This document shows positions 6,689 through 14,818 of a DNA stretch of 47,413 bases, piece by piece; positions within the stretch are counted from its first letter, which is position 1, and each line of letters starts with the position of its first letter. The DNA comes from a virus. The position numbers and the translations under genes are program-made. Below the pieces are notes generated by a model, which was given only the letters and a program-made list of their open reading frames with translations, had not been told where the DNA came from and ran no database searches. Location: positions 1-47,413 of IMG/VR virus record IMGVR_UViG_3300007504_000952; one strand, written 5' to 3'.

Positions 6689-8734
6689 ATGGGGTGGATC
6701 GACATACTGACGCAGGCCGCGACGGTTCCGACCGTCGCTGCAGCTGTCGGGCTGAAGCCCGGCCGGGCTCGCTCGCTCGGCCCGTGCGGACTGTGCTCGG
6801 CGACGCAACGCGGCAGCGGCGACAAGCGCGGGCCGATCGGTGTTCGCGCTGACGGGCGCGGGTGGCAGTGTTTCAAGTGCGACGCCCGCGGCGATGCTGC
6901 CGATATCGCAGCGATCGGCTGGTATGGCGCGCGCGTTCGCGATCTGTCGCCGAGTCAGCGGGCCGAGCTGCGTCGCCGGGCCGCCGGCGCGGGCTGGTGC
7001 GACGACAGCTCGGGCGGGTTCGTCGTCAACCCGTCAGCGGGCCGAACCGCGCCCGTCAGCGGGCCGCCACCCGCTGCTGCCGCTGCTCGCGGCTGGTCTG
7101 TGCGGCCCGTCAACGAAAGCCCGACAGCGCCGCCCGAGCCGCCCGCGACGGGCTCGGGTCCGCTCGACTGGCGCGCCGAGCTGCCCGCAGAGTGTGCGGC
7201 CGAGCTGTGGACGGATGACGGCGCGCGAGTGCTCGCCTATCTGAACGGGCGCGGATTCAGAGACGAAACGCTAAAGCACTGGCAGATCGGTGCGCTGATC
7301 GTTCGCCGCGGCGGTCAGAAGATTAGCGAATTCGTCGCGATCCCCGTGCAGAGACGGGACGGAACGGTGATCGGTATGCGGTTCCGCAGCGTGCCGGGAC
7401 CGTGTCTCGTCTGCGCCGGTGCTGGGCGTGACGGCTGCCGAGGTTGCCGTGGTAGCGGCGAGGTTCGTAAAGTCTATCTGCGCTGCAAGGGTCAAGCGTC
7501 CACGCTGTTCGGCGTTCATCAGCTCGACGGCGATGCAGACAGTGAGATCGTGATCGTCGAGGGCGAGCTGGACGTGATTGCGCTCTGGCAGTACGGGCTA
7601 CGGTCAAACGTCGTATCGGGCACCGCGGGCGCGGGGACGTGGGCCGCGTCGTGGCTCGACGCAATCGAGCCGTATCGGCACTTCATGCTCGCATACGACG
7701 ACGACGAGAAGGGGCGCGTCGGCGCTGAGCGCGTAGCGAAATCGCTGGGGCTGGAGCGCTGCTCTCGGGCTGTGCTGCCGTGCGAAGATGCGTCCGAGTG
7801 TCTGCGCCAGTGTGTGTCGCAAGCCGCGATCCGGGCCGCTCTCGACGCTGCGTCGCCGTTTCTGAGTCTGAAGCTCTCGCGAGTCGACAACTACGCAGAC
7901 GAGCTGGAGCGCATGATCGCGAGCCCGGGCGATCTGCGCGGCGTTACGACCGGCAGTGGTCGACTCGACGAGGGGATCGGCGGCTGGGCACCCGGGCTCG
8001 TCGTCGTGACCGGCGACACGGCAGCAGGGAAGACAAGTCTTACGACGTGGCTCGGCTTAGAGCAGGCGCTGCGCGGCGTTCCGGTGCTGCTAACGTCGTT
8101 TGAGCAGCGCCCGATCGGAACCGTTCAAAAGCTGCTGCGGGCGCAGCTCGGCGGGGACTTTACGCAGTTTAGCGAGAACAGCAGACGCGCCGGAATGCGC
8201 GCGCTCGGCCAGCTACCGATCCATCTGCTCGATCATTACGGCGAGCTGAACACCGAACAGATGCGCCAAGCTCTCGACTATTCGGTACGTCGATTGAACG
8301 TTCGACTGGCGGTCATCGACCACCTCGGCTTTCTCGTTCGCGGCGCGCCCGACGAGCGGCGCGCGATCGAAGATGCCGTCCGCGATCTCGCAGTGTTCGC
8401 CGTTCAGCGCGGGATCACGATCCTGCTAATCTGTCACCCGAACAATCTATCGATCGTGCAGCAGCGCCGCGTAAGACTCGGCGATCTGAAGGGGGCGAGC
8501 GCGATCAGACAGGACGCCCATGCCGGGCTCGTCGTCGAGCGGCTGCTGCCGGGCAAGCTCGTGAAACACCCGGCCGCAGCGATCTACTGCGACAAGGTGC
8601 GATCCGAATTCGGCTGTCAGGGCGCGCGCGTTGTCTTGTATTACGATCCCGAGGCGTGCGTATATGCCGACTCATGGGAAGCAACACCGATGGGCCGCAG
8701 CGGCGGCTCTGGGGGGTTTCATGTCCAGACGTGA
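6689..8734 (+). CDS. Primase-helicase (Toprim plus DnaB/T7 gp4-like)
   Basis: 681 residues, behind a GAGAGAGG ribosome site. An N-terminal zinc ribbon (two C-x2-C pairs, within about residues 32-70) is of the primase template-binding type. The Toprim domain shows VIVEGELDVIALW and LAYDDDEKG. A RecA-like hexameric helicase domain follows, with Walker A TGDTAAGKTS, Walker B AVIDHLGFLV and LLICHPN. A further DnaJ-like cysteine cluster (CLVCAGAG...CRGCRGSG) is inserted between the ribbon and Toprim, which is unusual. It is expected to open the fork and make RNA primers. Function is well supported by domain order. Confidence 0.92.
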   Translation: MGWIDILTQAATVPTVAAAVGLKPGRARSLGPCGLCSATQRGSGDKRGPIGVRADGRGWQCFKCDARGDAADIAAIGWYGARVRDLSPSQRAELRRRAAGAGWCDDSSGGFVVNPSAGRTAPVSGPPPAAAAARGWSVRPVNESPTAPPEPPATGSGPLDWRAELPAECAAELWTDDGARVLAYLNGRGFRDETLKHWQIGALIVRRGGQKISEFVAIPVQRRDGTVIGMRFRSVPGPCLVCAGAGRDGCRGCRGSGEVRKVYLRCKGQASTLFGVHQLDGDADSEIVIVEGELDVIALWQYGLRSNVVSGTAGAGTWAASWLDAIEPYRHFMLAYDDDEKGRVGAERVAKSLGLERCSRAVLPCEDASECLRQCVSQAAIRAALDAASPFLSLKLSRVDNYADELERMIASPGDLRGVTTGSGRLDEGIGGWAPGLVVVTGDTAAGKTSLTTWLGLEQALRGVPVLLTSFEQRPIGTVQKLLRAQLGGDFTQFSENSRRAGMRALGQLPIHLLDHYGELNTEQMRQALDYSVRRLNVRLAVIDHLGFLVRGAPDERRAIEDAVRDLAVFAVQRGITILLICHPNNLSIVQQRRVRLGDLKGASAIRQDAHAGLVVERLLPGKLVKHPAAAIYCDKVRSEFGCQGARVVLYYDPEACVYADSWEATPMGRSGGSGGFHVQT

Positions 8735-8951
8735 TCAGATCGAGGAGCACAGACTCGACGATCAGCGCCGACGCGCCCGAAATGCGTGGCTCAGTCTCGT
8801 CCGCGATGCGGCTCTCGGCGCTGTGCTCGTCGGCGCTCTCGTCGTTATGTGGGCGCTGGCCCTTCGGGCGCTCGCAATCGAACACAGCGCCCGTATCGAC
8901 AGCGTGCCGCAGCAGACCGAACAGCGCCGGCCGATCCGCGATGTCCGGTGA
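8721..8951 (+). CDS. Small single-pass membrane protein
   Basis: 76 residues, starting inside the end of the primase-helicase gene behind CTGGGGGG. About 23 charged N-terminal residues are followed by one hydrophobic segment (ALGAVLVGALVVMWALALRA, about 26-45), then a short polar tail. It overlaps the recombinase gene by 11 bases. Topology is not resolved. It could be a superinfection-exclusion or lysis accessory protein, but nothing in the sequence decides this. Confidence 0.7.
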   Translation: MSRRDQIEEHRLDDQRRRARNAWLSLVRDAALGAVLVGALVVMWALALRALAIEHSARIDSVPQQTEQRRPIRDVR

Positions 8952-9639
8952 TCTCGTTCCGGTTGTCGGCTATCTGCGCGTCAGCACAGACGCGCAAGCG
9001 CGCGACGGTGTCTCGCTCGCACAGCAGCGAGAACGGCTGCGACTATATGCTGCGCTGTACGGTCTGCGCATCGTCGAAACGATCAGCGATCCGGGCGTCA
9101 GCGGCAAGACGCTGAATCGTCCCGGTCTGCGTCGGGCGCTCGCGATGCTCGATAGTGGAGCGGCCCGCGGGCTGCTCGTCGCGAAGCTCGACAGATTGAC
9201 CCGCAGTGTTCGCGATCTCGGCTCACTGCTGGACCGATACTTTGCCCGCGCAGACGGGCTAGCGCTGCTGTGCGTCGCCGAGCAAGTCGACACACGCAGC
9301 GCCGGCGGGCGGCTCGTTCTGAACGTGCTGATAAGCGTTGCACAGTGGGAGCGCGAAACGACCGCAGAACGCACCCGGGCAGCTCTACAGCACAAGCGAG
9401 AGCGGAACGAATACACGGGCGGCCGCGCGCCGTACGGGTGGCGAATCGACGGCGGCGAGCTGCGGCCGAGCGAGCCCGAGCGCCGGGCCGTTCTAAGAGC
9501 GCGCGAGCTGCGGTCGTCGGGTCTGAGTCTGCGCCGGGTCGCCGAGCGGATCGCGGCCGAGGGGCACCGAACGCGAACGGGCGGCGACTGGTCGTCGAGC
9601 ATGATTCAGCGTCTGATCGGCGCTCGTGTGTGCGAATAG
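8941..9639 (+). CDS. Small serine recombinase (resolvase/invertase family)
   Basis: 232 residues. The catalytic domain starts GYLRVSTDAQ with nucleophile S15, and has the family motifs AKLDRLTRSVRDL and ERETTAERTRAA. After about residue 155 comes a short recombinase-type segment (GGRAPYGWRI) and a final helix-turn-helix (SLRRVAERIAAEGHRTRTG). This is larger than a Tn3 resolvase but far shorter than usual phage large serine integrases (about 450-600 residues), since it lacks the coiled-coil domain. It may integrate, resolve or invert phage DNA. A 28-bp hyphenated palindrome at 23436 is a candidate site. The ATG lies inside the preceding gene. Confidence 0.9.
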   Translation: MSGDLVPVVGYLRVSTDAQARDGVSLAQQRERLRLYAALYGLRIVETISDPGVSGKTLNRPGLRRALAMLDSGAARGLLVAKLDRLTRSVRDLGSLLDRYFARADGLALLCVAEQVDTRSAGGRLVLNVLISVAQWERETTAERTRAALQHKRERNEYTGGRAPYGWRIDGGELRPSEPERRAVLRARELRSSGLSLRRVAERIAAEGHRTRTGGDWSSSMIQRLIGARVCE

Positions 9640-9675
9640 TCGCGCGCGGTCATACACAGACGCAGGGGGCGTCAA

Positions 9676-10539
9676 ATGCTGAATCTATCGCAGCTGCCGA
9701 CCGCAGCCGACATGCGGCTTACGAAGGCCGTCCCGCGCCGCGACGGCGCTGGGATCTCGTGGGATCTGGAGCTTGCGCTGAGTCTGATCAGCGACGCAGA
9801 CGCAGAGCTGATCGACCCGTTCGTGCCCGGCGCTCGCCGGGTATACAACGCGCGCGAGTCGTCGAAAGGTGAGGCAAAGACGACCGGCGGATTCGACATC
9901 GTGCGCGCCGCGTTTCGCTCGCTCGACGATGCGCCGATCGCGACCGGTCACGCCGAGATCCGATCGGTGTCTTGCCGGGCCGCAAAGCAGGACGCCGTTC
10001 TGATTCTGCGGCTGCGGGTCCATGGGCTGCTGAGTCATGCCGCGATCCGCCTCGTGGACAGTCTGGACGAGGCGGTTTCGCTGACGCTGTCGTCGAGCGG
10101 CGGCGCGCAAGACGCGCCCGCGCCGCAAACGGCCGCGGCTCAGCTCGTCGGTCGTCTGATCGTCACCGACACCGGCTCGGGTGTCATCGCCGGGATCGTG
10201 TCTGCCGCCGTCGGCGATGCGGTATTCGTCGAAACGATGGAAGACGCCGAGCCGGTGTCGGTCGATCCCGCCGTCGACTCTGTGATCTCGATCACAATGT
10301 CCGACGACGACTCGCTGGGCGTCATGATCAGCGCTTACCGCAGCGCTTGCGCAGACGCCGGCGTATCTGCGAGCTGGCACGATGTCGTGACCGCTCTCGG
10401 CGTTGCATATGCCGAGAGCGCCGCGAGTCCGGCCGGCGGCTCGTGGGAGCTTTCGCCCGCGGTCTGGGCGTCCGCTCTCGCGATCGCTCGCGAGAGCAAA
10501 AACGGAGATCTGGACGACGTGTTCGGCGTTCCGGTATGA
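9676..10539 (+). CDS. Unknown protein, 287 residues
   Basis: Starts with an ATG six bases after AGGGGG, 36 bases after the recombinase stop. The sequence is soluble, acidic and rich in Ala/Val/Ser/Asp with no transmembrane segment. Residues about 55-75 (NARESSKGEAKTTGGFDIV) look like a flexible loop between two globular parts, and the C-terminal third contains helical segments such as VTALGVAYAESAA. No family is recognised. The next gene overlaps by four bases, so it belongs to the same early operon. Confidence 0.75.
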   Translation: MLNLSQLPTAADMRLTKAVPRRDGAGISWDLELALSLISDADAELIDPFVPGARRVYNARESSKGEAKTTGGFDIVRAAFRSLDDAPIATGHAEIRSVSCRAAKQDAVLILRLRVHGLLSHAAIRLVDSLDEAVSLTLSSSGGAQDAPAPQTAAAQLVGRLIVTDTGSGVIAGIVSAAVGDAVFVETMEDAEPVSVDPAVDSVISITMSDDDSLGVMISAYRSACADAGVSASWHDVVTALGVAYAESAASPAGGSWELSPAVWASALAIARESKNGDLDDVFGVPV

Positions 10540-10844
10540 CGCCGTTACGTGTGATCGAGCCCATGCGGTTCAAGATGGGCGGCGGCCGCCCGGGCGATCT
10601 GCGACTCTCTGTCGGCGATGTTCTGCACGGCGTCGACACGCACGAGCTGTCGAGAACAGAGCGCGCGTGGGCTCGCTCGAAGGAGCAGACACACGCGAGA
10701 ACGTCGACACGCAGACTATCTCGGCTGTGTTTCTTCCGAGCCTATGGCGTTCTGAGGTTCTGCCAGCTTATGATCGACGTGCAGCCCGATAAGCGGGCGC
10801 GGCCCACGATTCCCACGACCCACCCGGAAGACGACGATGGGTGA
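10536..10844 (+). CDS. Small unknown protein with acidic tail
   Basis: 102 residues from an ATG overlapping the preceding stop (ATGA). The N-terminal half includes VIEPMRFKMGGGRPGDLRLSVG (shown in part: RFKMGGGRPGDLRLSVG), the middle is Arg/Thr-rich, and the end reads THPEDDDG. It overlaps the following membrane-protein gene by eight bases. No motif or family is seen; it is kept because of its tight coupling and codon pattern. Confidence 0.6.
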   Translation: MTPLRVIEPMRFKMGGGRPGDLRLSVGDVLHGVDTHELSRTERAWARSKEQTHARTSTRRLSRLCFFRAYGVLRFCQLMIDVQPDKRARPTIPTTHPEDDDG

Positions 10845-11115
10845 CGCTGATCGCTGCGCGATCGTCGCGCTGAACATGACCGATCCCGCGGTGTCGGCGT
10901 CAGATCCAAAGCTGTCGGCGCTGCTGCGCGACGGCTGGACGGTCGCCGCTCATACGCCCGGCCGCCGGGCAGACGGCGCGTCCGAGTGGCTGCTGCTGCT
11001 CGCGCCGCCGCCACCGCTGCGGGCGACCGCTCAAGCTCGCGAGCGACTGATCGCCGGCGTGCTCGCAGCACAGCTCGCCGCGTGTCTGCTGCTCGCAGCA
11101 CTTGTCTGGAGCTGA
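10837..11115 (+). CDS. Small protein with C-terminal membrane anchor
   Basis: 92 residues. A soluble N-terminal part of about 65 residues (including SDPKLSALLRDGWTVAAHTPG, in part KLSALLRDGWTVAAHTPG) leads to one hydrophobic helix ending the protein (LIAGVLAAQLAACLLLAALV). This is a tail-anchored layout. It starts within the previous gene and is followed after three bases by the ParB-like gene. No function is assigned. Confidence 0.65.
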   Translation: MGDADRCAIVALNMTDPAVSASDPKLSALLRDGWTVAAHTPGRRADGASEWLLLLAPPPPLRATAQARERLIAGVLAAQLAACLLLAALVWS

Positions 11116-11118
11116 CCC

Positions 11119-11775
11119 ATGAGCCTACAAATCGAGCGCGTCGAGCTGTCGACGCTGATCGCAGACCCGGCGAACCCGCGCACACACGACGAGCGAAACC
11201 TGCGCACGATCTGCGCGAGTCTGCGCGAACACGGACAGGTGGAGCCGCTGATCGTGCAGCGCTCGACGCGCATGATCATCGCCGGCAACGGTCGGCGCGA
11301 AGCGATGCGCAGACTCGGATGGATGAGCGCGGACGCGGCGCTGCTCGACGTGACCGATCAGCAGGCGCGCAAGCTGTCGATCACGCTGAATCGTTCCGCA
11401 GAGCTGGCGGGCTGGGACGATGCAGTGCTGGCTCGGCACCTGCGGGATCTGTCGCTCGTGCTCTCTGAGTCGACGGGCGACTGGTCCGAATCGCTCGGCT
11501 TCGATGGCGACGAGCTGTCGACACTGATCGATCAGCTCGACGCGACGCCGGCCCCAGATCCTGATCCGGCGGAGGAACCCGGCCCGGCAGCCAGCGGCGC
11601 GAATCTGCCCGATGCGAAAGCTCAGCGCGTGGAGCTGTATCTGAGCGCAGAGCAGATCGCCGGGTTCAAGTCGAACACCGCGAAGCTGGCCGCGCACTAC
11701 GGAACGGACAACACGACAGACACGGTCTGTCGGGCGATCAATCATGCCGCCGAACGGGCCGCATCTGACGGCTGA
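11119..11775 (+). CDS. ParB-like (Srx-fold) protein
   Basis: 218 residues. The N-terminal 100 residues carry the ParB/Srx signature: PANPRTHDERN, SLREHGQVEPLIVQ, and IIAGNGRREAMRRLG. The second half is helical, ending in a segment that resembles a small DNA-binding tail. Phage proteins of this type are usually not partition factors: they accompany DNA methyltransferases or modification enzymes, or act as nucleases. A second ParB-like gene occurs at 34302 with little similarity outside the motif. Its neighbours here are small unknown genes, so the role cannot be fixed from context. Confidence 0.85.
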   Translation: MSLQIERVELSTLIADPANPRTHDERNLRTICASLREHGQVEPLIVQRSTRMIIAGNGRREAMRRLGWMSADAALLDVTDQQARKLSITLNRSAELAGWDDAVLARHLRDLSLVLSESTGDWSESLGFDGDELSTLIDQLDATPAPDPDPAEEPGPAASGANLPDAKAQRVELYLSAEQIAGFKSNTAKLAAHYGTDNTTDTVCRAINHAAERAASDG

Positions 11776-11799
11776 TCGTGCGCTCTGCGCCGCTTAGCC

Positions 11800-11809
11800 C
11801 TACACGAAG
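11800..11809 (+). promoter_or_regulatory. CTACACGAAG element
   Basis: One of four related elements (others at 2440, 17370, 29890) placed about 20-35 bases upstream of a start codon at the beginning of a gene block. TACACG could serve as a -10-like hexamer. No convincing -35 is seen. Confidence 0.35.
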
Positions 11810-11830
11810 GTGAGACACAGGGAGTCGAAC

Positions 11831-12214
11831 ATGGCGGGCACGATTTGGACGCAAAGACGGGCGGGCGATGTCGCGAGCGCGACGCGACCGGGAGTGAGCG
11901 AGACAGAACACCTTGTGATCATCGATCCGTCTCTGTCGCCGGACTGGATCGCGATCCCGAACGACCCGAACGTGCCAGCCGAGCTGCGCGGGGTTCTCGC
12001 TCGCGTCGGGTCGTCGCATTGGACGAGCCCGGCATGGACGGCGGCTCTCGGGCTGCCCGAGCAGCGCACCCGGTGGCACGTTCTGAAGACTCGGCCAGCT
12101 ATGCTGGTTGCAGAGCTGACCGGGCACGGCGCGGCGTTCATTCTGCCCGGCCCTGATTTCACCGATTTCACCGAACAGCTACGGGCCGCGAGTGTCGACG
12201 ACCGCCGAGCATAG
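11831..12214 (+). CDS. Unknown protein, 127 residues
   Basis: The ATG at 11831 is preferred because CAGGGAG precedes it; an in-frame GTG at 11810 overlaps the upstream element. Features are a basic N-terminus (TIWTQRRAGDVASATRPG), a middle with LSPDWIAIPNDPNVPAELRG (short Pro-rich), and a C-terminal TGHGAAFILPGPDF segment. No transmembrane helix, no cysteine cluster. It overlaps the PLD-like gene by 23 bases if that gene starts at its GTG. Confidence 0.65.
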   Translation: MAGTIWTQRRAGDVASATRPGVSETEHLVIIDPSLSPDWIAIPNDPNVPAELRGVLARVGSSHWTSPAWTAALGLPEQRTRWHVLKTRPAMLVAELTGHGAAFILPGPDFTDFTEQLRAASVDDRRA

Positions 12215-12737
12215 ATCGTTTCTGCTGCCGCAGGACGGCGCGCGAATGCTCGACGAGCTGCGCGCCGACCTCGCCGCGGCGCAGTCTCGACTCGCTGTCG
12301 TGTGCTTTCTGCCGCCATGTCCCGAGCTGCTGTCTGAGTTTGAGACTGCGGCGCGGCGCGTTCGTGCCGGCGCTCGAATCTACATAGACGGCACGACCTC
12401 GACGAGTCTGCGCCGATTCGACGCCGAGTGGATGCGCCGGGTCGTTCTGCGCGCCGGCGGCAACATCCACGCGAAAGTAATCATCGCGGATCGAGCACTC
12501 TGGCTCGGCTCATGGAACATGGCGGCCCGGTCGGCGCTGAGCCAATACGACGTGCAGCATCGCACGACGTGCCCGGTTCTGCGCCGGCGCGCGTGGCGCT
12601 GGCTCGACGATCTGGACGCGCGCGTCGATACTGTGCAGTGCGGATCTGTTCCGCGCGGCAACAGCCCGCGTGGGGGTGACAAGCGGTCGCGAGCGCTGCG
12701 CGCGGACTCAAACTACGATCCCGATCTCGGATTCTAA
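12192..12737 (+). CDS. Phospholipase D-superfamily protein with one HKD motif
   Basis: 181 residues from a GTG; a later ATG at 12246 is possible and would remove the overlap with the upstream gene. The HxKx4D motif is complete: H93, K95, D100 in NIHAKVIIADRALWLGSWNM, followed by the Gly/Ser/Asn residues typical of the superfamily. Single-HKD proteins act as dimers and include nucleases such as Nuc and BfiI as well as phosphodiesterases. The C-terminal 30 residues are basic and probably disordered. A nuclease acting on host or phage DNA is the likeliest role. It sits one gene from a ParB-like protein. Confidence 0.8.
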   Translation: MSTTAEHRSFLLPQDGARMLDELRADLAAAQSRLAVVCFLPPCPELLSEFETAARRVRAGARIYIDGTTSTSLRRFDAEWMRRVVLRAGGNIHAKVIIADRALWLGSWNMAARSALSQYDVQHRTTCPVLRRRAWRWLDDLDARVDTVQCGSVPRGNSPRGGDKRSRALRADSNYDPDLGF

Positions 12738-12739
12738 CG

Positions 12740-13012
12740 ATGTCGAGTCGACGGCGAGCGCGGGCGCTGCTGATCGTGCGGCGCGGTCAAGTAGTGCCCG
12801 AGCCGCTACCGCGTGGGTGTGTCGCCGCTGTGATCTACGATCACGCGGACCCGGCCGCGTTCGCCGTAGATCTGCCGCGGTTCGCGCGCATGTATGAACC
12901 CGACGAGCTGCGGCTGCGCGGATACGCGCCGGCGGCTTTCATCGTGATCGCCGAAAGCGTCGCGTCCAAGCTGCGGCCGCGGGCGCGTGTGACGTTCACA
13001 AGGGGCGGGTAA
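12740..13012 (+). CDS. Small basic unknown protein
   Basis: 90 residues, beginning two bases after the PLD-like stop. Basic start (SSRRRARALLIVRRGQ), a central acidic stretch around AVIYDHADPAAFAVDLPRF, and AFIVIAESVASKLRPRARV near the end. The mixture of short beta-like segments suggests a small globular fold. No motif recognised. Confidence 0.6.
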   Translation: MSSRRRARALLIVRRGQVVPEPLPRGCVAAVIYDHADPAAFAVDLPRFARMYEPDELRLRGYAPAAFIVIAESVASKLRPRARVTFTRGG

Positions 13013-13052
13013 CGCCGAGTCGACGCCGACGATCGGATCTGCGCCGAGCGCC

Positions 13053-13262
13053 GTGGGCTGTCGGGTGGGCCGAGTCGCGACTGCGCACGATCCCGCCGGG
13101 GTAGCGCGGCGGCGCGCCGCATTCGCGCCGACAGTGCGCGAGCGGCGCAGAAAGAATCTGGCAGAAACCCAACCCGCCGAAAGCGGGCTACTGGTCACCG
13201 TTTACGGTGAAACGCTGTGCCGCGCAGTGTTGGGCGAACACGGGCGCCGCTTTACCGTGTAA
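13053..13262 (+). CDS. Possible small protein, 69 residues
   Basis: An open frame from GTG 13053 to a TAA that touches the 18-bp regulatory element. The second half (SGLLVTVYGETLCRAVLGEH) looks protein-like, while the first half is Arg-rich and could be chance; a GTG at 13134 would give a 42-residue version. No ribosome site is obvious. An inverted repeat at 13195 lies inside it, so the stretch could instead be purely regulatory. Confidence 0.35.
   Translation: MGCRVGRVATAHDPAGVARRRAAFAPTVRERRRKNLAETQPAESGLLVTVYGETLCRAVLGEHGRRFTV
13195..13210. repeat. Inverted repeat TCACCGT-TT-ACGGTGA
   Basis: Seven-base perfect arms around TT, 95 bases upstream of the HNH gene. A further ACCGT occurs at 13253 and TCACCG at 13285. 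Operator-like, but it overlaps a possible small coding frame. Confidence 0.4.
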
Positions 13263-13276
13263 CCGTGGCGGGGTTA
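13259..13276. promoter_or_regulatory. 18-bp element with TAACC/GGTTA arms, copy 2
   Basis: Identical to 1331-1348. Here it stands 28 bases before the HNH gene, leaving room for the ribosome site ACGGAGGG. The two copies are 12 kb apart but precede similar short units that end in related hairpins, so a shared regulator or polymerase is likely. Confidence 0.55.
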
Positions 13277-13304
13277 AGGTTCAGTCACCGAAACGGAGGG
13301 CAGC

Positions 13305-13682
13305 ATGGCTGGACGCATCAAGGGTCAGGGAAGTAAGTGGATTCGCAAGGACAAGCGGCTCGCCATCTATCTGCGCGACGGGCTCGCCTGCGCTTACTGC
13401 GGTGCGACCGTCGAGTCCAGCGGCGCGCCGCTGAGTCTCGATCACTTGGTGCCGTGCTCGGCCGGCGGCGGGAACCACGAGGGCAACCTGATCACAGCCT
13501 GCCGCAGCTGCAACAGCCGCCGGCAGGACACGCCGCTCGCCGAGTGGCTGCGCCGGAACAACGGCGAGCAGACCGACGCCGTCGCGACGTTCATCGCGAA
13601 CCACACCGCCCTCGCGCTGCGCCCGTTCCGCATCGAAGCGAAGGCGATCATCGCCCGACGCCGCGCCGCCGCGAACAGCTAA
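13305..13682 (+). CDS. HNH endonuclease
   Basis: 125 residues, start behind ACGGAGGG. The domain has the first zinc pair C29/C32, the catalytic DH at 46-47 (SLDHLVP), N61 and the second zinc pair C66/C69 with N70 (CRSCN): a complete HNH with zinc-finger support. Free-standing HNH proteins in phages are homing nucleases, packaging partners or restriction-like nucleases. This one is far from the terminase and shares a two-gene unit, closed by a terminator, with a small Cys/His protein. That favours a stand-alone or homing role, but this is inference. Confidence 0.88.
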   Translation: MAGRIKGQGSKWIRKDKRLAIYLRDGLACAYCGATVESSGAPLSLDHLVPCSAGGGNHEGNLITACRSCNSRRQDTPLAEWLRRNNGEQTDAVATFIANHTALALRPFRIEAKAIIARRRAAANS

Positions 13683-13706
13683 ACCCCAACGACACAGAGA
13701 CTCAAC

Positions 13707-14030
13707 ATGCGCGACTCGAACCCCGAAGCCATCGCCGCTCTCGCAAACACGCGCCAGCAGATCGTCGCCCGTTCCGGGCGGTGTGGCTGCAGCTGCCGCG
13801 GGCGCGACCCGTGGCACCGTCAGCGCTACACCCGCACACTGCGCGATCTGCGCGTGCTCGAAGCTGCGCGCGTTCTGGCCGATCTGGGGAACGGCGGCGA
13901 GCTGATCGAGCTGGCGACGGCGCGCGTTCGTATGCCGTGGGCCGATGATCCCGTACCGGTGCGGCTTACGGCGCTCATATACGTCACCAACGATCTGATC
14001 GGCGGGCTGAAATGGTCGCTGGTGGAATAG
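13707..14030 (+). CDS. Small Cys/His-containing unknown protein
   Basis: 107 residues. A CGCSC...H cluster at about 26-38 (GRCGCSCRGRDPWHRQRY) could bind a metal; the rest is helical (LRVLEAARVLADLGNGGEL) with a C-terminal ALIYVTNDLIGGLKWSLVE. It lies 24 bases after the HNH gene and just before a terminator, so the two are probably co-expressed. No family recognised. Confidence 0.7.
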   Translation: MRDSNPEAIAALANTRQQIVARSGRCGCSCRGRDPWHRQRYTRTLRDLRVLEAARVLADLGNGGELIELATARVRMPWADDPVPVRLTALIYVTNDLIGGLKWSLVE

Positions 14031-14041
14031 CTCTCGCGCAT

Positions 14042-14070
14042 GAACGCCCCGCAGCTGCTGCGGGGCGTTC
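14042..14070 (+). terminator. Strong hairpin terminator
   Basis: Thirteen-base perfect stem GAACGCCCCGCAG / CTGCGGGGCGTTC with a 3-nt loop, 11 bases after the stop. The following ATGCGTTCG resembles the sequence after the 2298 hairpin. It closes the HNH unit. Confidence 0.8.
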
Positions 14071-14206
14071 ATGCGTTCGAGGCCGACCTTGTCGCCGCGG
14101 CCCCAGACGAGCGCAGGGCGAGCCCTGAGCGCTCGGGCGGGGTAAGCTGACGGCAGAGCCCGCAGGGGGCAGTCAGCACCCCGCCACGGGCCGAGGACCC
14201 GCCGTC

Positions 14207-14818
14207 ATGTCCACGCACCGCACCGCGGCCCGCCACGGCATTGAGTGGCAATCAATCCCGCTGCCAGTCGACGGCGCGCTGGTCATCGTGCGCCGGCCGC
14301 ACACGGATCGCCGAGGCGCGTTCGATCGTCTGCTGGACCCGGCGCTGCTCGCCGAGCTGACCGGGCAGCCGTTCAGCGTCGCGCAGCTCGCGCGCTCGGC
14401 GAACCCGGCGGCCGACACGCTGCGCGGGCTGCACTATCAGCTCGCGCCGCGGCAGGAGTCCAAGCTCGTGTGGTGCAGTTCGGGCTCGGCTCTCGACATC
14501 GTGCTGGATCTGCGCGCCGACAGCCCGACGCACGGCCGGGTCGCAACGGTTCCGCTCACAGCCGCGGACACGATCTCCGTGTTCGTTCCGGCCGGCTGCG
14601 CTCACGGGTATCTGACGACTCAGAGAGAAACCGTTCTGCAGTATGCGACGGACGCGCCGTATGATCCCGATCTTGCGCGCGGAGTCAGCTGGCAGAGCGC
14701 GGACGTTCGGCAGCTGTGGCCGCTGCCCGCCGGCGTCGTTCCGACGCTGAGCGCTCGCGATGCCGAGCTGCCGGTGTTCGCGGCCGGCGAGCTGCCGAGA
14801 CTCAGGAGATCCGAATGA
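14207..14818 (+). CDS. RmlC-like dTDP-4-dehydro-6-deoxyhexose epimerase
   Basis: 203 residues of the double-stranded beta-helix RmlC family. Diagnostic segments are TLRGLHYQ with the catalytic-base His H76 and its Arg R73, LDIVLDLRADSPTHGRV, FVPAGCAHGYL (H133), and the terminal pattern ending in VRQLWP. Family members epimerise C3 and/or C5 of dTDP-4-keto-6-deoxyglucose in the cytoplasm, on the way to dTDP-rhamnose and related sugars. An RmlB-like dehydratase at 44619 could supply the substrate, although 30 kb away. Length is slightly above the usual 180-190. Family is clear; the exact product is not. Confidence 0.85.
   Translation: MSTHRTAARHGIEWQSIPLPVDGALVIVRRPHTDRRGAFDRLLDPALLAELTGQPFSVAQLARSANPAADTLRGLHYQLAPRQESKLVWCSSGSALDIVLDLRADSPTHGRVATVPLTAADTISVFVPAGCAHGYLTTQRETVLQYATDAPYDPDLARGVSWQSADVRQLWPLPAGVVPTLSARDAELPVFAAGELPRLRRSE

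Noticed and set aside
8941-9639. Full-length large serine integrase
   Set aside because: Only 232 residues, lacking the zinc and coiled-coil domains of the large integrases; called a small serine recombinase instead.
11119-11775. Plasmid-type partition role for the ParB-like protein
   Set aside because: No ParA, no parS-like repeats nearby, and the HTH core of true ParB is not evident; the Srx-type domain alone is common in phage proteins.
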